Positions 32,501 to 41,061 of a DNA stretch of 64,000 nucleotides are shown here, in pieces. The stretch comes from Schizochytrium sp. TIO01 (taxonomy: Eukaryota; Sar; Bigyra; Thraustochytrida; Thraustochytriidae). The notes beneath the pieces are model-generated. The model ran no database searches. It was not told the DNA's origin and was given only the letters and a program-made list of their open reading frames with translations. The position numbers were made by a program, and so were the translations under genes. Numbering within the stretch: the stretch's first letter is position 1; each line of letters begins with the position of its first letter. The stretch spans positions 4,697,048 to 4,761,047 of the forward strand of contig SMSO01000031.1 in the NCBI GenBank assembly GCA_004764695.1, written 5' to 3'.

Positions 32501-34362
32501 TTGAAATGTCGTCTTCTGAGGAGTCAAAGGCCGAGGTGTATAAGGAATTGACTACAGGACACGAGTCGGCATCAGTAAATGATGATAACAGTGGCGAAAA
32601 TGAAAAACCCGGGGCAGACGCAGTGACAACACAGGCAGCTTCCGTCTTCACATTCATGATGGATGTTCGGATCGATCGGTTGCCTGGCAAAGATGGAAGA
32701 CACGCTCTCGCGAAGTTTTCTGCTAACCCTCAGAACAGGCACAACCGCAAGCGCAACAAGGCGAATGTCTACATCGATGAAACTGGACGTGTGACCAACG
32801 GTAGCACGGCAATGCCGAAGCTTGAGGCATCTGAGGAAGCCAACTCGAAGCCAGTTGCTAATGCTGACATGTCCGTTTCTAGCCACCCTACTCTTCAGAG
32901 CGAGGGGCAACCTCTTCCTGTTGAAGATACCTCTAGCAAAGAGGTTATGGATGATGCGAAAATTTCTTTGATTGCGGATTCTAGCGAGGACAGTGTAGCC
33001 GCTGAGACCGGTACAACAAAGCCTGACCTAGAAAAGAGTGATGAGGTTGCCAGCAGTCAAAACGATGCTGGGGAATCTGAAGATCATGCATCAGAAGATG
33101 GAGAGAAGACTAAGGTTTTGCACGAGGCTTGTAAGGAGCAAGAGGAGGAAGATAGCAATGAACTTGAGGAAGAAGTCCATAACGAAAAGAAGATTAAACG
33201 TACATCTTCTAAGAAGGACAAGGCGAAGAAGAAGAAGAAGAAGAGATCGTCCAAGAAGAGCTCGGAAGACGTTGATTCTGACAATGATGACTCTAATGAT
33301 GACTCCAATGATGACGACTCGGACGACGAAGAAGAAAATGAGTCAAACAAGGCTGAGGCAACCCCTGCGAAGCCATGGCATGGTGTTGTTAAGGGTGGTA
33401 CCTGGCACGTCGTTACTGTAGTAGTTGATGGAACTAAATCTACAATGACTACTTATGTAGATGGCGTGAGCTCTTGTGAATTCTCAGGGTTGAGTAAAGA
33501 GGATTTGGAGCTTCAGCATCAAGTAACCTTGTTTGGAGGGGCCCAGCAACGTGACATGCGAGGCGGCTCTGTTCGTCGTTTAATTATTTATAACCGCGCA
33601 TTGGATGAGGAAGAGGTACAAACTCGTACTAACGAGTTGAAGGAGAAGTCGCAAAAGCGTATTCTTTGGTATCGCTCTCGCCCTGACTCAATGGACGATA
33701 AGAGCATCATGAAGTCAATTCGTGGAATTGATGTCGAAGTCAAGGTGGTTGACTCAGAGGAGGAGGCTATGGACTTTCTCAACTCTGGTAAGAGTGTATC
33801 TAGCATCGTCAGTCAGCTTTGGGCTCCTCAGTATGAAGATGATGAAGGAGTGCTTCGTTTGCCCGGGTTCAACAAAGACGGCGAAGGCAAACCGCCCGGC
33901 ATCCTCTTTGCAGAAAAGGTACGCACTATCAACAAGACTGTGCCAATTGTGATGGATCTTTCTAGCCCACCCGAAAAAGCTAAGGAGTACATTGTTGGTG
34001 AAATGGTGAAGGCTCGCTATGGAGGAGGTAGTGTATGGTATCCAGGACGAATCTCTAAGGTGCATGAGACAAAGACAAAGCGTGGAAAGGTAATTCGTTC
34101 TTATGATATTAGCTACTCTGATGGTGATTCTGAAAGCAAGGTCAAATCCAAGCTAATCAAGGTTGGACGCAAGAAGAGTAAAAGTGCAGCTCGTACGGAC
34201 AACTTATATCAGTACAAGGACGAATACAACAAGGATGTGCGTCGCAAGGCTATTCGTCTGTACGCCCACAAGGAGCAAGCAGAGGAATTGATATGCAGTA
34301 CCATTTCTTTGCGCACCCGCCCTGATACATCTGCTCAACAAGATAAAACACCTAAAAGGTGA
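26581..34362 (+). CDS. Giant DUF3638/DUF3645 ATPase, 3' frame (2,593 codons)
   Basis: This continues the preceding protein in the +1 frame. Joined length is about 8,238 residues, and numbering here follows the joined protein. It supplies the second half of the ATPase core: a Cys/His zinc-finger-like insertion at about 5913-5945 (VGCGPDC, CLRCNKDWGGHAGHNC), the DUF3645 motif FSGTPSDLLPKELG at 6542, and motif V/VI-like TTGMDIKH and FRDYVQGAFRMRGIGKGQ at 6678-6713. After it come a Glu/Gln coiled coil, two EF-hands (7328-7394; loops DSDDNGLLSPAE and DRNHDGLIDYKE, both with acidic ligands), a second zinc finger (7531-7578; RYDCNHWQCSYYLCQRC), a LamG-like domain split by a Ser/Lys/Glu-rich insert (about 7666 and 7911-7992), and a Tudor-like module 8115-8175. 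No in-frame ATG serves as a credible independent start, and without the 5' frame there is no Walker A. So it is either reached by frameshifting or the break is an error. Confidence 0.92.
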   Translation, partial: DLDASQQGERWSLPTHLLDAIFFTERGKVSTFEQRGQALDILKRLSISIDEGYSRRALQKLPHITLLNISFYQQELRPILAEWAYLWLQKHHLHGIDHAEAIRYIVDGGEPRSHAQLRLEGLEKSSLDDEIARVTTEQARNTWQLTNDLYSVETDLAEHISRSGELLGQIQQRIARLTKQVDEAQYPRDDSLDNNIIVWLSVAFEMQQSTSQALHQGSVLSQSAKFEESGMTVKRCEDEDETVHRAKDLFVAKQLRCVIIGGDESRVGCGPDCENHHNTICLRCNKDWGGHAGHNCNHGSGRGSFPPEDAEEVYNVVDIVTDLVEGERTIKVPAERILVFSAHSSVDEEDRMTLWEMGVTVVDSTEDLVKIVEEIQDYDRANKSHSQHTGEEDDLGEEVEEKEASISETGEATSSFSEDDDPDVIFLRDTLGRDAEGRRLDCDSSKKDMKEKDNLELSDITPPAPLVRVPSSGSKTLQMLRRRLEAFERAKSEITDDDEEVRQQFRERISATRAKLEYELDAIRTETKVALQRIPEHLLDDALATAGKGKLDSEEDFIHPRSLGVRRARALAWLDRVAPASTSGKRIIKSAKAPVEGSHEVAASADEKEAALEAYYTFKTELKFFDRQSLAAKIVARVSPQHKKLLNLTRDWLRTFLPHCLAKVNRVSFGLLNEEDCKRALEEDPLMPRSRLKLAVPFVGKDVPSSSSEFAHPDITIGLTILGYRYSGLRESDFETVVDEITTEFAREIGPARERKSSQRYEQWVNESGGTLRGVRDITTSTPANGGGSALGSASPASSFPTRRIPDSQGTSASAVVAASRDRMDAEEREVVQLKYLQKSNREQMQKLYKLWKFEPLVIHHYLSHTVLPAHMRSQKVKISASGQAVGGEMLFGRRVGFSGTPSDLLPKELGRCDYETGDDGKMLSTVLDPDTTGYEYIKSNWNVEDLLKGIAQAESPRYHALIDTGALITGYTNKQVAQTLLDLGLPWCDGVVFLDDDDKQQVLVRATGRVISADQCGVPLERRFAFYDQIHTTGMDIKHVVNARAVITLGKDMVFRDYVQGAFRMRGIGKGQTICAYIIPEVQELMKRELLAAGVSEGSYSHTGEDKTLVDIVAWLVINSMRSEQVQWSMLCMQNISNVYRKNALKQLMRDEAVKLDTALDSRPALEVFRETVDFALEGNVPDPLPFSKRLENMIEHHREFIINDVEEKIGQDVLHEVQKYSGSSEETSAQKLESEQEREQEQEQEKEVRAKREQQIEVEKFVDREYSRADEIPRSWPFRLLSRDPARVKSSKRLTGKERAAASAAAVDEDYPFFPLSDFKLRHQEPLEYPDFMYFSRNYFNPSWNGLRRVKNVIMVLEWAPSVAKVRNLGPEECAEMHPIQGDAKRSLKKAYELLSVRTGELGPEDVMQAVWAATDVRLSEVDVADIIAEYGTERNSLTLDGLQRLLTRGRLRSVEHGRNYVVVSLAEAETIRRILHLRAAQGEALISGSDTEIALRYSPMSTMGSSESSKKKAVQDDTHVLEDSSLDGLDEALTLSGASKSTQLRDARNSSRAKQSLAEYGMVLDASKHWRAADGVSFDTLAPSFQAAIAHTCARFLDCNMHFRSMDLNVLLCALQRNSTHSRELFFLQTMGCKRRMDRKWNDTPLAKVFSVPDEWCAFKQRAQAVFVREAIRNKRLTEWEAFTAFDSDDNGLLSPAEFYGALRWLGVPNLTPNDVIDMFEVADRNHDGLIDYKEYIVFLQGEEESEAADEDEEDHEQASQIDGSMPHAKPLVEPYGADLLREVIVQRARDELKRQEEERIRREAYNRAFDIKIFEEELEASKSREGGANPLLSTLDSGTQICEYSFVQNERPLRMTSTGHSKFVQEHTMYTTEKATQAANKVRCRMGHELTTTWYSWRKCCGCSNRNSVRYDCNHWQCSYYLCQRCYSSILETKKREREDLSKQLSFFSCATGGSLLVQVPTAITEATKVEMSSSEESKAEVYKELTTGHESASVNDDNSGENEKPGADAVTTQAASVFTFMMDVRIDRLPGKDGRHALAKFSANPQNRHNRKRNKANVYIDETGRVTNGSTAMPKLEASEEANSKPVANADMSVSSHPTLQSEGQPLPVEDTSSKEVMDDAKISLIADSSEDSVAAETGTTKPDLEKSDEVASSQNDAGESEDHASEDGEKTKVLHEACKEQEEEDSNELEEEVHNEKKIKRTSSKKDKAKKKKKKRSSKKSSEDVDSDNDDSNDDSNDDDSDDEEENESNKAEATPAKPWHGVVKGGTWHVVTVVVDGTKSTMTTYVDGVSSCEFSGLSKEDLELQHQVTLFGGAQQRDMRGGSVRRLIIYNRALDEEEVQTRTNELKEKSQKRILWYRSRPDSMDDKSIMKSIRGIDVEVKVVDSEEEAMDFLNSGKSVSSIVSQLWAPQYEDDEGVLRLPGFNKDGEGKPPGILFAEKVRTINKTVPIVMDLSSPPEKAKEYIVGEMVKARYGGGSVWYPGRISKVHETKTKRGKVIRSYDISYSDGDSESKVKSKLIKVGRKKSKSAARTDNLYQYKDEYNKDVRRKAIRLYAHKEQAEELICSTISLRTRPDTSAQQDKTPKR

Positions 34363-34944
34363 TCAACCAATTATGAGATTTTAAACAGCAAATTCATATT
34401 TCAATGTTATAAAAATCTTTTTTGATGTTTTCTTGACATTTTGTCCCACACGTGTTGAATTAATGAGGATACGTGATGGCAGCTCGCAATTCCATATTGA
34501 TTTTGGACCTTTCGATCGCATTTTTAGCCCATTTGCACTTTCTCAACTTAATAGATTTCTTTCAATAACGCTAGCTAGAAGGCAACCTCACGATATTAGC
34601 CTCTGGATGATTTTTAAATGCATGTATACAATCTTTCCCTTCAAATACCGTACTATTGCAGCTCTTATTCAGTATTTGTTGTCTCAGAACATAGAAGTAT
34701 CGAATATGTTAGAATTGATTATGAAAGTTCACTCCTTGCCTTCAGTACACAGGTCGGGTAGTAAGACAAAAATGTTATGATTGATTTTTTATTTTTTTTT
34801 AATAATCATAAATATACATATATCATGATACCTCGAAAAGGTATTTTTATAATAAAAATGCGCTAAGCAACGGCTAATTTTTTTCGATAGGCCCCCATTT
34901 TCTCAAGCTTATCATCAATCGACTCATGTCAAATCTCTAAAGAT
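34363..34944. other. Intergenic stretch, AT-rich
   Basis: About 580 bases between the giant gene and the next CDS. An open frame at 34433-34780 starts with TTG and has no recognisable features. T- and A-rich runs near 34785-34805 and 34840-34855 may belong to a 3' processing region. Nothing else was seen. Confidence 0.5.
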
Positions 34945-36168
34945 ATGTGGCTGAGGCGTAAGGGATCACAAGTTCATCGTGAGCATCCAGGAAGAGCTGA
35001 GCCTGATGATTGCCACAATACTGGTCGTGAACAGCAAGAAGAGGAGTTGAAGCATTCCTATCTTGTGTCTGTAACACCAGCGTCTAAGAACCCCGTGAAA
35101 GTAGAGAAAAAAGGGAAGAGAAGCCAACAATGGCAGAAGAAGAAGAAAGACGAGAAGAAGTCTGCGTTGAGGAAAGAAAGACCGAATTTACAAGGGGAGG
35201 GGGGGTCGACTGCACCGGAGCTAGTTAAAAACCATTGTGCAGAGAACGAGAAACAACGAATCCGTCGTCGTAGGCAAAGAATCTCACGAGAGGTGGTTCT
35301 ACGAAAGGCTCTACGTCAAACCCGACGTCCTTCTATTCCAAAACCCCATCCACAGTATAACAATGATGATCAAGAGGAAGCTCTACTTCAGATGCTTGAA
35401 GCAAAAGCAAAGATTGATCGAAAGAAAACTAATCGAAGTAATAGGTACGAACGAGACGATGAAGATAGTGACGACAGTGATGGAGCTATTGAAGATTTGT
35501 GGAATTTATTTCCACGATTCAGACCACCTCCAAGCCGAGCAGAAAAAGAAATACTTGCACAGTCCTTTCTAGCAAAACTGCACGCTTTTCAAGACATTAA
35601 ATCCAAACAAAAGACTGTAGAAGAGCGTATAGAGAAAGTATTCTTGTGCTCTGCGACTGTCGATGTGACAAGTCAAAATCGACCTGATTTTTCGACAAAC
35701 TTTCCCAAAGAGACCACATTGGGATCTCTAGATAACGAGAAGTCTGTGTTTGAAGTTAACAGTGATGACGATAGTGAAAGAGAGGACAATGGGTCAATTT
35801 CATCTTTTCAACGACCACCAATTTTGAAGAAATATAGATGCGAAAGCTTATTGCGTTGTCCCTACTGTATTGGAAAAGGATGTTGGTGCCCGTTCCATTC
35901 CAGATCGAAAGGCAATGCGTATAGTACACTGAAAAGGTTCCCTCCGCGGGACGTGGCATTACCAGAACCAGATTTCAATGAAGACGACAAAGACTCAAAT
36001 GTGTTGGGGTCATTATCGGCTTCTATGGGGCCTCCATTGCCGCAAAGCCGTACAGTAAAGACCAAAGAGATTGAAGATGCTTCGGGAGGTCTTGCGCAAG
36101 ACCACGATGGGGAATTTCTATCTTTTAACCAATTCCGAGAACAGGTTCGAAAAGAAGACCGTTTATAA
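34945..36168 (+). CDS. Unrecognised highly charged protein (407 aa)
   Basis: The ATG at 34945 opens a 407-codon frame. The first 130 residues are strongly basic (VEKKGKRSQQWQKKKKDEKK, then RRRRQRISREVVLRKALRQ), compatible with nucleic-acid binding or a nuclear/nucleolar address. The middle holds an acidic run (RDDEDSDDSDGAIEDLW) and a Pro-containing segment FPRFRPPPSRAEKEILAQSF that looks helical. Near residue 310 is a compact Cys cluster, RCPYCIGKGCWCPFHS, which could bind one zinc ion or form disulphides. The C-terminal 80 residues are Ser/Asp/Glu-rich. I do not recognise the family and assign no function. It is convergent with the HRD3-like gene that follows on the other strand, with 276 bases between the two stop codons. 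The length and organised composition favour a real gene. Confidence 0.65.
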   Translation: MWLRRKGSQVHREHPGRAEPDDCHNTGREQQEEELKHSYLVSVTPASKNPVKVEKKGKRSQQWQKKKKDEKKSALRKERPNLQGEGGSTAPELVKNHCAENEKQRIRRRRQRISREVVLRKALRQTRRPSIPKPHPQYNNDDQEEALLQMLEAKAKIDRKKTNRSNRYERDDEDSDDSDGAIEDLWNLFPRFRPPPSRAEKEILAQSFLAKLHAFQDIKSKQKTVEERIEKVFLCSATVDVTSQNRPDFSTNFPKETTLGSLDNEKSVFEVNSDDDSEREDNGSISSFQRPPILKKYRCESLLRCPYCIGKGCWCPFHSRSKGNAYSTLKRFPPRDVALPEPDFNEDDKDSNVLGSLSASMGPPLPQSRTVKTKEIEDASGGLAQDHDGEFLSFNQFREQVRKEDRL

Positions 36169-36444
36169 AAACATGAACGTAATTTGTAAATATTTATAAT
36201 TTGCCTTAAAGCATGCGGAAACAACGATCCTGAAACTTCAAAGGAGTTATGCGAGATGTAATCAGTTTATCTTGTTGGAGAGATGAAGATGGAGATCAGA
36301 GAGAGCCTGCTTGACGATTTACATTATAAAAGTGTAGGATTCAATCTTAACATAACTAAGTAAGAAAGAGCATTAGTTGACATGCTAGAAGATTTATGAG
36401 CAAGCAGTATGACAAGATGAGGAACGAAGACATATATTCCAACA

Positions 36445-39051
36445 CTAGTCTTGATGCATGTGCTCATGCTCTTGGCGGGGTTGCGGTTCTTCCTCTTGCT
36501 CTTGCTGCTCAAGAGCTGCGATTTCACGCTGGCGTTGCAACCTCCTCTGTTGCTCTCTGGACCGGAGAATTAGGACAGCTAAAAGAAGAATAGAGAGAAC
36601 AATAGCAACAACCGTGTCATCTTCTAGATCCACAGCTGTAGCTAGTGGGTCAAAACTCCCGAGGGCAATAGCAAGATCTTTGAAGAAAGAGAATGGATCA
36701 GTATCATATACATCCACTGTTGTAGAGCTCTGATCTGGCAAGCTGACACCACCTGTTGTGGTAGGGGGGGGGGCTGCTTCTGCCTGCTCAACATCCTCGC
36801 CATTCCCATAAAAGAAGTCTATCCATCGTGCAAGGGCTGGAATAAATGAAGGAAGGTCCGTGGCACTCTCCTTAAATAGTATTGCGCGATAAATTCGATG
36901 CATCCACAAACCGCTAAGTGCTAGAGAAACAGGTACCTTCGCATCAACATGGGCTCCTTCTGCAAGATCATAGTAGCGCTTTGCAAGGTGGAAATCTCTA
37001 TCCAAACCAATTCCATGTTGATGCATGAACCCAAGATTAAACATAGCTTGCGCATTGCGTCGGTTTGATGCCTTCTTATAATGAAATGCAGCTAGTTCAT
37101 AATCAGGAGCATCCATTCCGCCCAACCCATAATAGTAATAATCCCCAATTTTAAGCCGGGCTTCTACATTCTCCTGTTCAGCAGCGAGTTCATATAGACG
37201 GAGGGCATCAGGTGATCCAGATGTATGGCCAATATGAGGTAAATTAGCGGCTGTCCAGAGGGCATCAACGATTGCGTCATGGCTAAGTTGCACACCCAGC
37301 GTTTCAGTGATGTCTCTTTCCTTATTTTCGTTGTCGGGGTTTGTCGATGCTTTCTCATCGAATACTTCAGGTTTTTTGTTCCCTCCAAAAACGCTTGCAT
37401 TGATATCAGCTCCGTCATCAAGAAGCCACGCGGCGTTACTTTGTGCTACCTCATAACCAAGTTCTGCAGCAAGGAGGTAAATCTGCAAAGAACTGTCTGC
37501 ATCATCATAGCTATTCCATAGTAGAAATGCTCGTGAAAGGAGTTGTACAGGGTCACCTCGCTCTGCCACCGCCTTGAAAAGATGCATGGCATTTTCGCAC
37601 TGACGAGGAGTTCCAATGCCGTGAAGATTCATCTGCGCAAGCTTATGCATGGCAAGGGTGTGCCCCTTTTGCACCGCCATTTGAAAATAGTTAAGAGCAG
37701 TAGGATAGTTCCGGCGACGTACTCCTACTCCACTAACATATAGAGCACCAAGGTTATAGTAAGCCTCTGCGTTTCCCATTTCAGCAGCATCATTGAAGAA
37801 TTTCTGAGCACGCTCTCGATCTTGCTCAACGTGTAGACCGTAAAGATACATAAAACCTAGTCCATTCATCCCAGCTGCGGAGCCGGCTTCCGCAGCAGCA
37901 CTAAAGTTGCCGAATGCCGCCCGCAAGTCCTGCTTTACAGCCATACCTTTGACCAGCATGTGAGCTAAACTTGTCTGTGCTAGAGGTTCCCCGGTAGCCG
38001 CTGCACGTTGAAAGAACTTGGCAGCTACTTGGTGGTCTCGTTCGACACCGCGTGCGCCATAGAAATAAATTTGTCCGAGCGCTACTAGAGCTGGGACATC
38101 TCCCTTTTCGGCGGCATGCTTGTAGTAGTCTACAACTTCTTCATCCTCCGAACGTACAGCTCGGTTTCCAGTGTAAGAGTATGACTTTTTATCTAGACTG
38201 ACTCTGTCTCTCTCATTCAAAGGACCAACACCAATGGTCTCGATTTGGTCAGCGGCTTTATTGGCCGCAAGTTCATAATACAGGACGGCAGTTTTGCAAT
38301 CTCGTGGGACTCCAAGACCCATGCTATGCCGGAAACCGAGAGCCATCTGGGCCTCCATGCTGCCTCCGATGGCAGCAAAATAATAATGAAGGGCCATTTT
38401 CACTTGGTCCTGGGGTACTCCAAGGGCCCCTGTAGCATATAAAGAGCCCATGCGGAACTGAGCAGTTTCATTACCCAAAGATGCCCCAAGTTCATATAGC
38501 TCCACAGCCCTCGACCTATTCAACATCGGGTGATCTTCTGCGCTAACAAGGGATCTAGATAGAACATGACCATCTTCAGAAGTACCGTGAGTGCCATAAT
38601 TGATGTCTTTATGCACAAAAGAAGGCCAAACATTTTCGTGTGCAATAGCAAGCTCTGTTGCAGCAGCGCCTCTTACAGGAGCTGGTAGGTTTTTGTCCAT
38701 CATAGTATCTTCTAACAGTGCCCGAGTTTCCTTTACAGTGCGAGTTTGTGCTCTCGCAAGTTGATATTTTGCCAAAGATGCTTCAATCTCGATTGTTGAC
38801 TTTGGGTTCGCTGCTTCTACCGTTGCAGTTGCTGCTGCTGTTGCAGCAGCAGCTGCTGATGTGGATGTTTCAGCAGATTGCGCAGAATTCGAAGACGATG
38901 TAATTGATGCATCTGCAATGCCATTTACAGCAAGAGAAAGTGTGGATCCGCACATGGCAAGAAAAAGAACACTCAGGAGCGCGAGGGATACAAAGCTCCT
39001 GAAAGCGAATCCTTGTCGCTTTCGGCGCCACATTTTTCTTTTCATAAACAT
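36445..39051 (-). CDS. HRD3: SEL1L/HRD3-like ERAD adaptor, Sel1 repeats
   Basis: The 868-residue product is a SEL1L/Hrd3 homologue, the ER-lumenal adaptor that recruits misfolded glycoproteins to the HRD1 ubiquitin ligase in ER-associated degradation. Seen: basic N terminus then a hydrophobic signal/anchor (about 19-42); an Ala/Thr-rich linker with alanine runs; then Sel1-like TPR repeats throughout, including AVELYELGASLGNETAQFRM and VALGQIYFYGARGVERDH. Diagnostic SEL1L blocks include AELGYEVAQSNAAWLLDD and QAMFNLGFMHQHGIGLDRDF, followed by the HLAKRYYDLAE/KVPVSLAL element just before the membrane. A single C-terminal transmembrane helix lies at about 809-828, followed by a short Glu/Gln/Arg-rich cytosolic tail. 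The domain order and type I topology match the family. The ATG at 39051 precedes the signal anchor. It is divergent from the YchF-type gene, with an 880-base shared upstream region. Confidence 0.93.
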   Translation of the reverse strand: MFMKRKMWRRKRQGFAFRSFVSLALLSVLFLAMCGSTLSLAVNGIADASITSSSNSAQSAETSTSAAAAATAAATATVEAANPKSTIEIEASLAKYQLARAQTRTVKETRALLEDTMMDKNLPAPVRGAAATELAIAHENVWPSFVHKDINYGTHGTSEDGHVLSRSLVSAEDHPMLNRSRAVELYELGASLGNETAQFRMGSLYATGALGVPQDQVKMALHYYFAAIGGSMEAQMALGFRHSMGLGVPRDCKTAVLYYELAANKAADQIETIGVGPLNERDRVSLDKKSYSYTGNRAVRSEDEEVVDYYKHAAEKGDVPALVALGQIYFYGARGVERDHQVAAKFFQRAAATGEPLAQTSLAHMLVKGMAVKQDLRAAFGNFSAAAEAGSAAGMNGLGFMYLYGLHVEQDRERAQKFFNDAAEMGNAEAYYNLGALYVSGVGVRRRNYPTALNYFQMAVQKGHTLAMHKLAQMNLHGIGTPRQCENAMHLFKAVAERGDPVQLLSRAFLLWNSYDDADSSLQIYLLAAELGYEVAQSNAAWLLDDGADINASVFGGNKKPEVFDEKASTNPDNENKERDITETLGVQLSHDAIVDALWTAANLPHIGHTSGSPDALRLYELAAEQENVEARLKIGDYYYYGLGGMDAPDYELAAFHYKKASNRRNAQAMFNLGFMHQHGIGLDRDFHLAKRYYDLAEGAHVDAKVPVSLALSGLWMHRIYRAILFKESATDLPSFIPALARWIDFFYGNGEDVEQAEAAPPPTTTGGVSLPDQSSTTVDVYDTDPFSFFKDLAIALGSFDPLATAVDLEDDTVVAIVLSILLLAVLILRSREQQRRLQRQREIAALEQQEQEEEPQPRQEHEHMHQD

Positions 39052-39930
39052 CAGGGTCTTACTCGGATTCCGTGCGAGTATTTTATTTCGAGCGAGAGAG
39101 ATTTAGTGGCTGCTTCAAAGGCCTGCGTAACCTTGATCCAAAATCAGTTCAAGCTGCTTAGTTGAGAGAGGAGAAACAACGCCTCCACCAGAAAGGATCT
39201 CCGTAAAATCTTGCAATTCTTAGACCCTTTTTTGTAAGACTCAAACCACAGGAAGTATATACTCAACTCAGGGTTGGGCAAGCAGCTAGCCGCAATACTT
39301 TTGATCTTTCACCTCCGAATATGCTCTTCGTCTTAAACGAACTTAAAGAATTGAGCGATCTACCTAGCTATCTACCGAAGCGAAGAATTGCGTTGCAGTT
39401 GTCAGGACTGGAGAGGGCCTCTGCAGCACCAGGAACCTAAGGGGTGAAAAACCGGCGGTTCACTCGCCGCCGCCTCAACCCCGCGACGAACTCGCGTAGG
39501 TGGCGGTGAACGAGCGAAGTGAGTCTGCGCAGGATTCGCTTTGCTTGCTCGCCGAATAAATAAGAATAAGGGTCTCTCTTTCATTTAGTTTCTCACTCTA
39601 CCTACTACTCTATAAGCTACTCCTATGCCACTTTATGAAACTTGACTATGCATTCTCTTGCTTCTACTTTATAATACTCTATACTCTACTTGCGCATGGT
39701 TTATCTATGGGAGCCACCGTGGCAGTGCTATCAAGCACTACGCATACTAATACACGAAGTCAGAATAAAGCATACTACTACGCAAAATTGATGATATGCA
39801 TACTATTACACAAAGTATGAGTTGCGGAATGCAATGCACTGCAGTGAGCGAGATGTTATTGTATGGAAGGAGCGATAACAAATGGGATTTAGAGCAAAAG
39901 TAGATTGACGAGATTGCGATTTCGAGCAAG
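39052..39930. promoter_or_regulatory. Divergent intergenic region between HRD3-like and YchF-like genes
   Basis: About 880 bases upstream of both genes, so it should hold both promoters. No TATA or other factor site can be named with confidence. It contains one GC-rich inverted-repeat element near 39451-39515 (separate entry) in otherwise AT-leaning sequence, plus a degenerate cluster of short GCATAC/ACTAC-type repeats at about 39720-39820. Confidence 0.45.
39451..39515. other. GC-rich imperfect hairpin in the divergent region
   Basis: The left arm from 39458 (GTTCAC-TCGCCGCCGCCT) pairs imperfectly with the right arm ending at 39511 (AGGTGGCGGTGAAC). A smaller inner hairpin, CGCG-ACGAACT-CGCG, lies at about 39482-39495. 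The element stands out from AT-richer flanks. It could be a structured RNA piece, a cruciform or regulatory site, or the relic of a small transposable element; there is nothing to choose between them. Confidence 0.4.
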
Positions 39931-41061
39931 ATGGCAAGCATCCGGGCTGTTTGTGGTATTGTGGGCCTGCCGAATGTAGGCAAGTCCACGCTGGCGAATG
40001 CTTTGTCTCAGACGCAGGTGGCTCTCGCGTCGAACTTCCCGTTCTGCACCATTGAACCTAATGTGGCACGAGTGGCTGTGCCTGATGCAAGGCTTGCGAA
40101 GCTTGCGGACATCGCCAAGTCGGAGAAGATTGTGCCGCAAATGCTCGAACTTCACGATATCGCAGGCCTCATCAAAGGTGCCAGTGATGGCGAAGGTCTA
40201 GGAAACAAATTCCTCGCCAACATCCGCAATGTCTCCGTCATCGTGCATGTGCTCAGATGCTTTCATAACGTGGACATTCTTCATGTGAGCGCTGATAGCC
40301 AAGGCAAGACCAACCCAATCGAAGATCTTGCAGTCGTAGATATGGAGCTGCTGTTTGCAGATATTGATTCTGTGAAAAAGCGTCTTGAAAAGAAGAAAGT
40401 TGCTCCCGAAGAGAAGCGTCTGCTTGAGGACCTCTTTAACAGCCTTGAGGCAGGTACTCCTGCGAGAGAAGTGCCTCTTCTCAGTGAGACAAAGTACGAG
40501 CCTACTAGCAAGGAATTCGGACTTGCCCAAGAGCTCAAGCAAAACCTGCTCACGTTTAAGCCGGTGCTCCCAGTGTGTAATGTGGACGAGGACACGATCC
40601 GCGCTGGTGGTAACGAAATGACCAAGATGGTGGCGGAAGAATTCAAGAACCGCAAGTCTAAGTGTGAGCCCGTTATTGTTTGTGCCTCTCTTGAAGAGGA
40701 GGCCATCACATTTGCTCCGGAGGAGCGTGATGAGTACCTTGCAGAATACGGTCTGAAACAAACTGGTCTTGACAAGGTTGCAACGGGTGCTGCCAGTCTG
40801 CTTGACTTGGACGTTTTTTACACTGTTGGCCCCATGGAGGCGCACGCTTGGAGTATCCCCAAGGGTGCTACAGCGCGCGAGGCAGCAGGTAAAATCCACA
40901 CGGACATGTACAAGGGTTTTATCGCCGCTGATACAATTGCTTACGACGATTTCATCGCATATGGTGGCGAGAAGCAGGCCAAGGAGGCTGGCAAACTCCG
41001 TTCTGAAGGCCGTGACTACATTGTCCAGTCTGGTGACGTTATGCACTTCAAATTTAACTAA
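39931..41061 (+). CDS. OLA1: YchF/OLA1-family P-loop ATPase, bacterial-type sequence
   Basis: The 376-residue product belongs to the Obg-related YchF/OLA1 family, which hydrolyses ATP in preference to GTP and associates with ribosomes and stress responses. Seen: Walker [10 protein letters not shown] (12-20), [10 protein letters not shown] switch region, DIAGL (76-80, G3), [13 protein letters not shown], the family's altered G4 as NVDED (217-221, replacing NKxD), and a C-terminal TGS domain from about 289 with [20 protein letters not shown] and GDVMHFKFN at the end. Several positions resemble bacterial YchF (NVDED versus bacterial [19 protein letters not shown]) more than the cytosolic eukaryotic OLA1. 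There is no N-terminal targeting extension: the P-loop begins at residue 12. It could therefore be cytosolic or of organellar/transferred origin. The start ATG at 39931 is certain by family length. Confidence 0.95.
   Translation: MASIRAVCGIVGLPNVGKSTLANALSQTQVALASNFPFCTIEPNVARVAVPDARLAKLADIAKSEKIVPQMLELHDIAGLIKGASDGEGLGNKFLANIRNVSVIVHVLRCFHNVDILHVSADSQGKTNPIEDLAVVDMELLFADIDSVKKRLEKKKVAPEEKRLLEDLFNSLEAGTPAREVPLLSETKYEPTSKEFGLAQELKQNLLTFKPVLPVCNVDEDTIRAGGNEMTKMVAEEFKNRKSKCEPVIVCASLEEEAITFAPEERDEYLAEYGLKQTGLDKVATGAASLLDLDVFYTVGPMEAHAWSIPKGATAREAAGKIHTDMYKGFIAADTIAYDDFIAYGGEKQAKEAGKLRSEGRDYIVQSGDVMHFKFN

Noticed and set aside
34433-34780. 115-codon frame between the giant gene and the next CDS
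   Set aside because: TTG start, no family, AT-rich intergenic context.
40198-41046. 282-codon minus-strand frame opposite the YchF-like gene
   Set aside because: Complete antisense shadow of a well-conserved gene.
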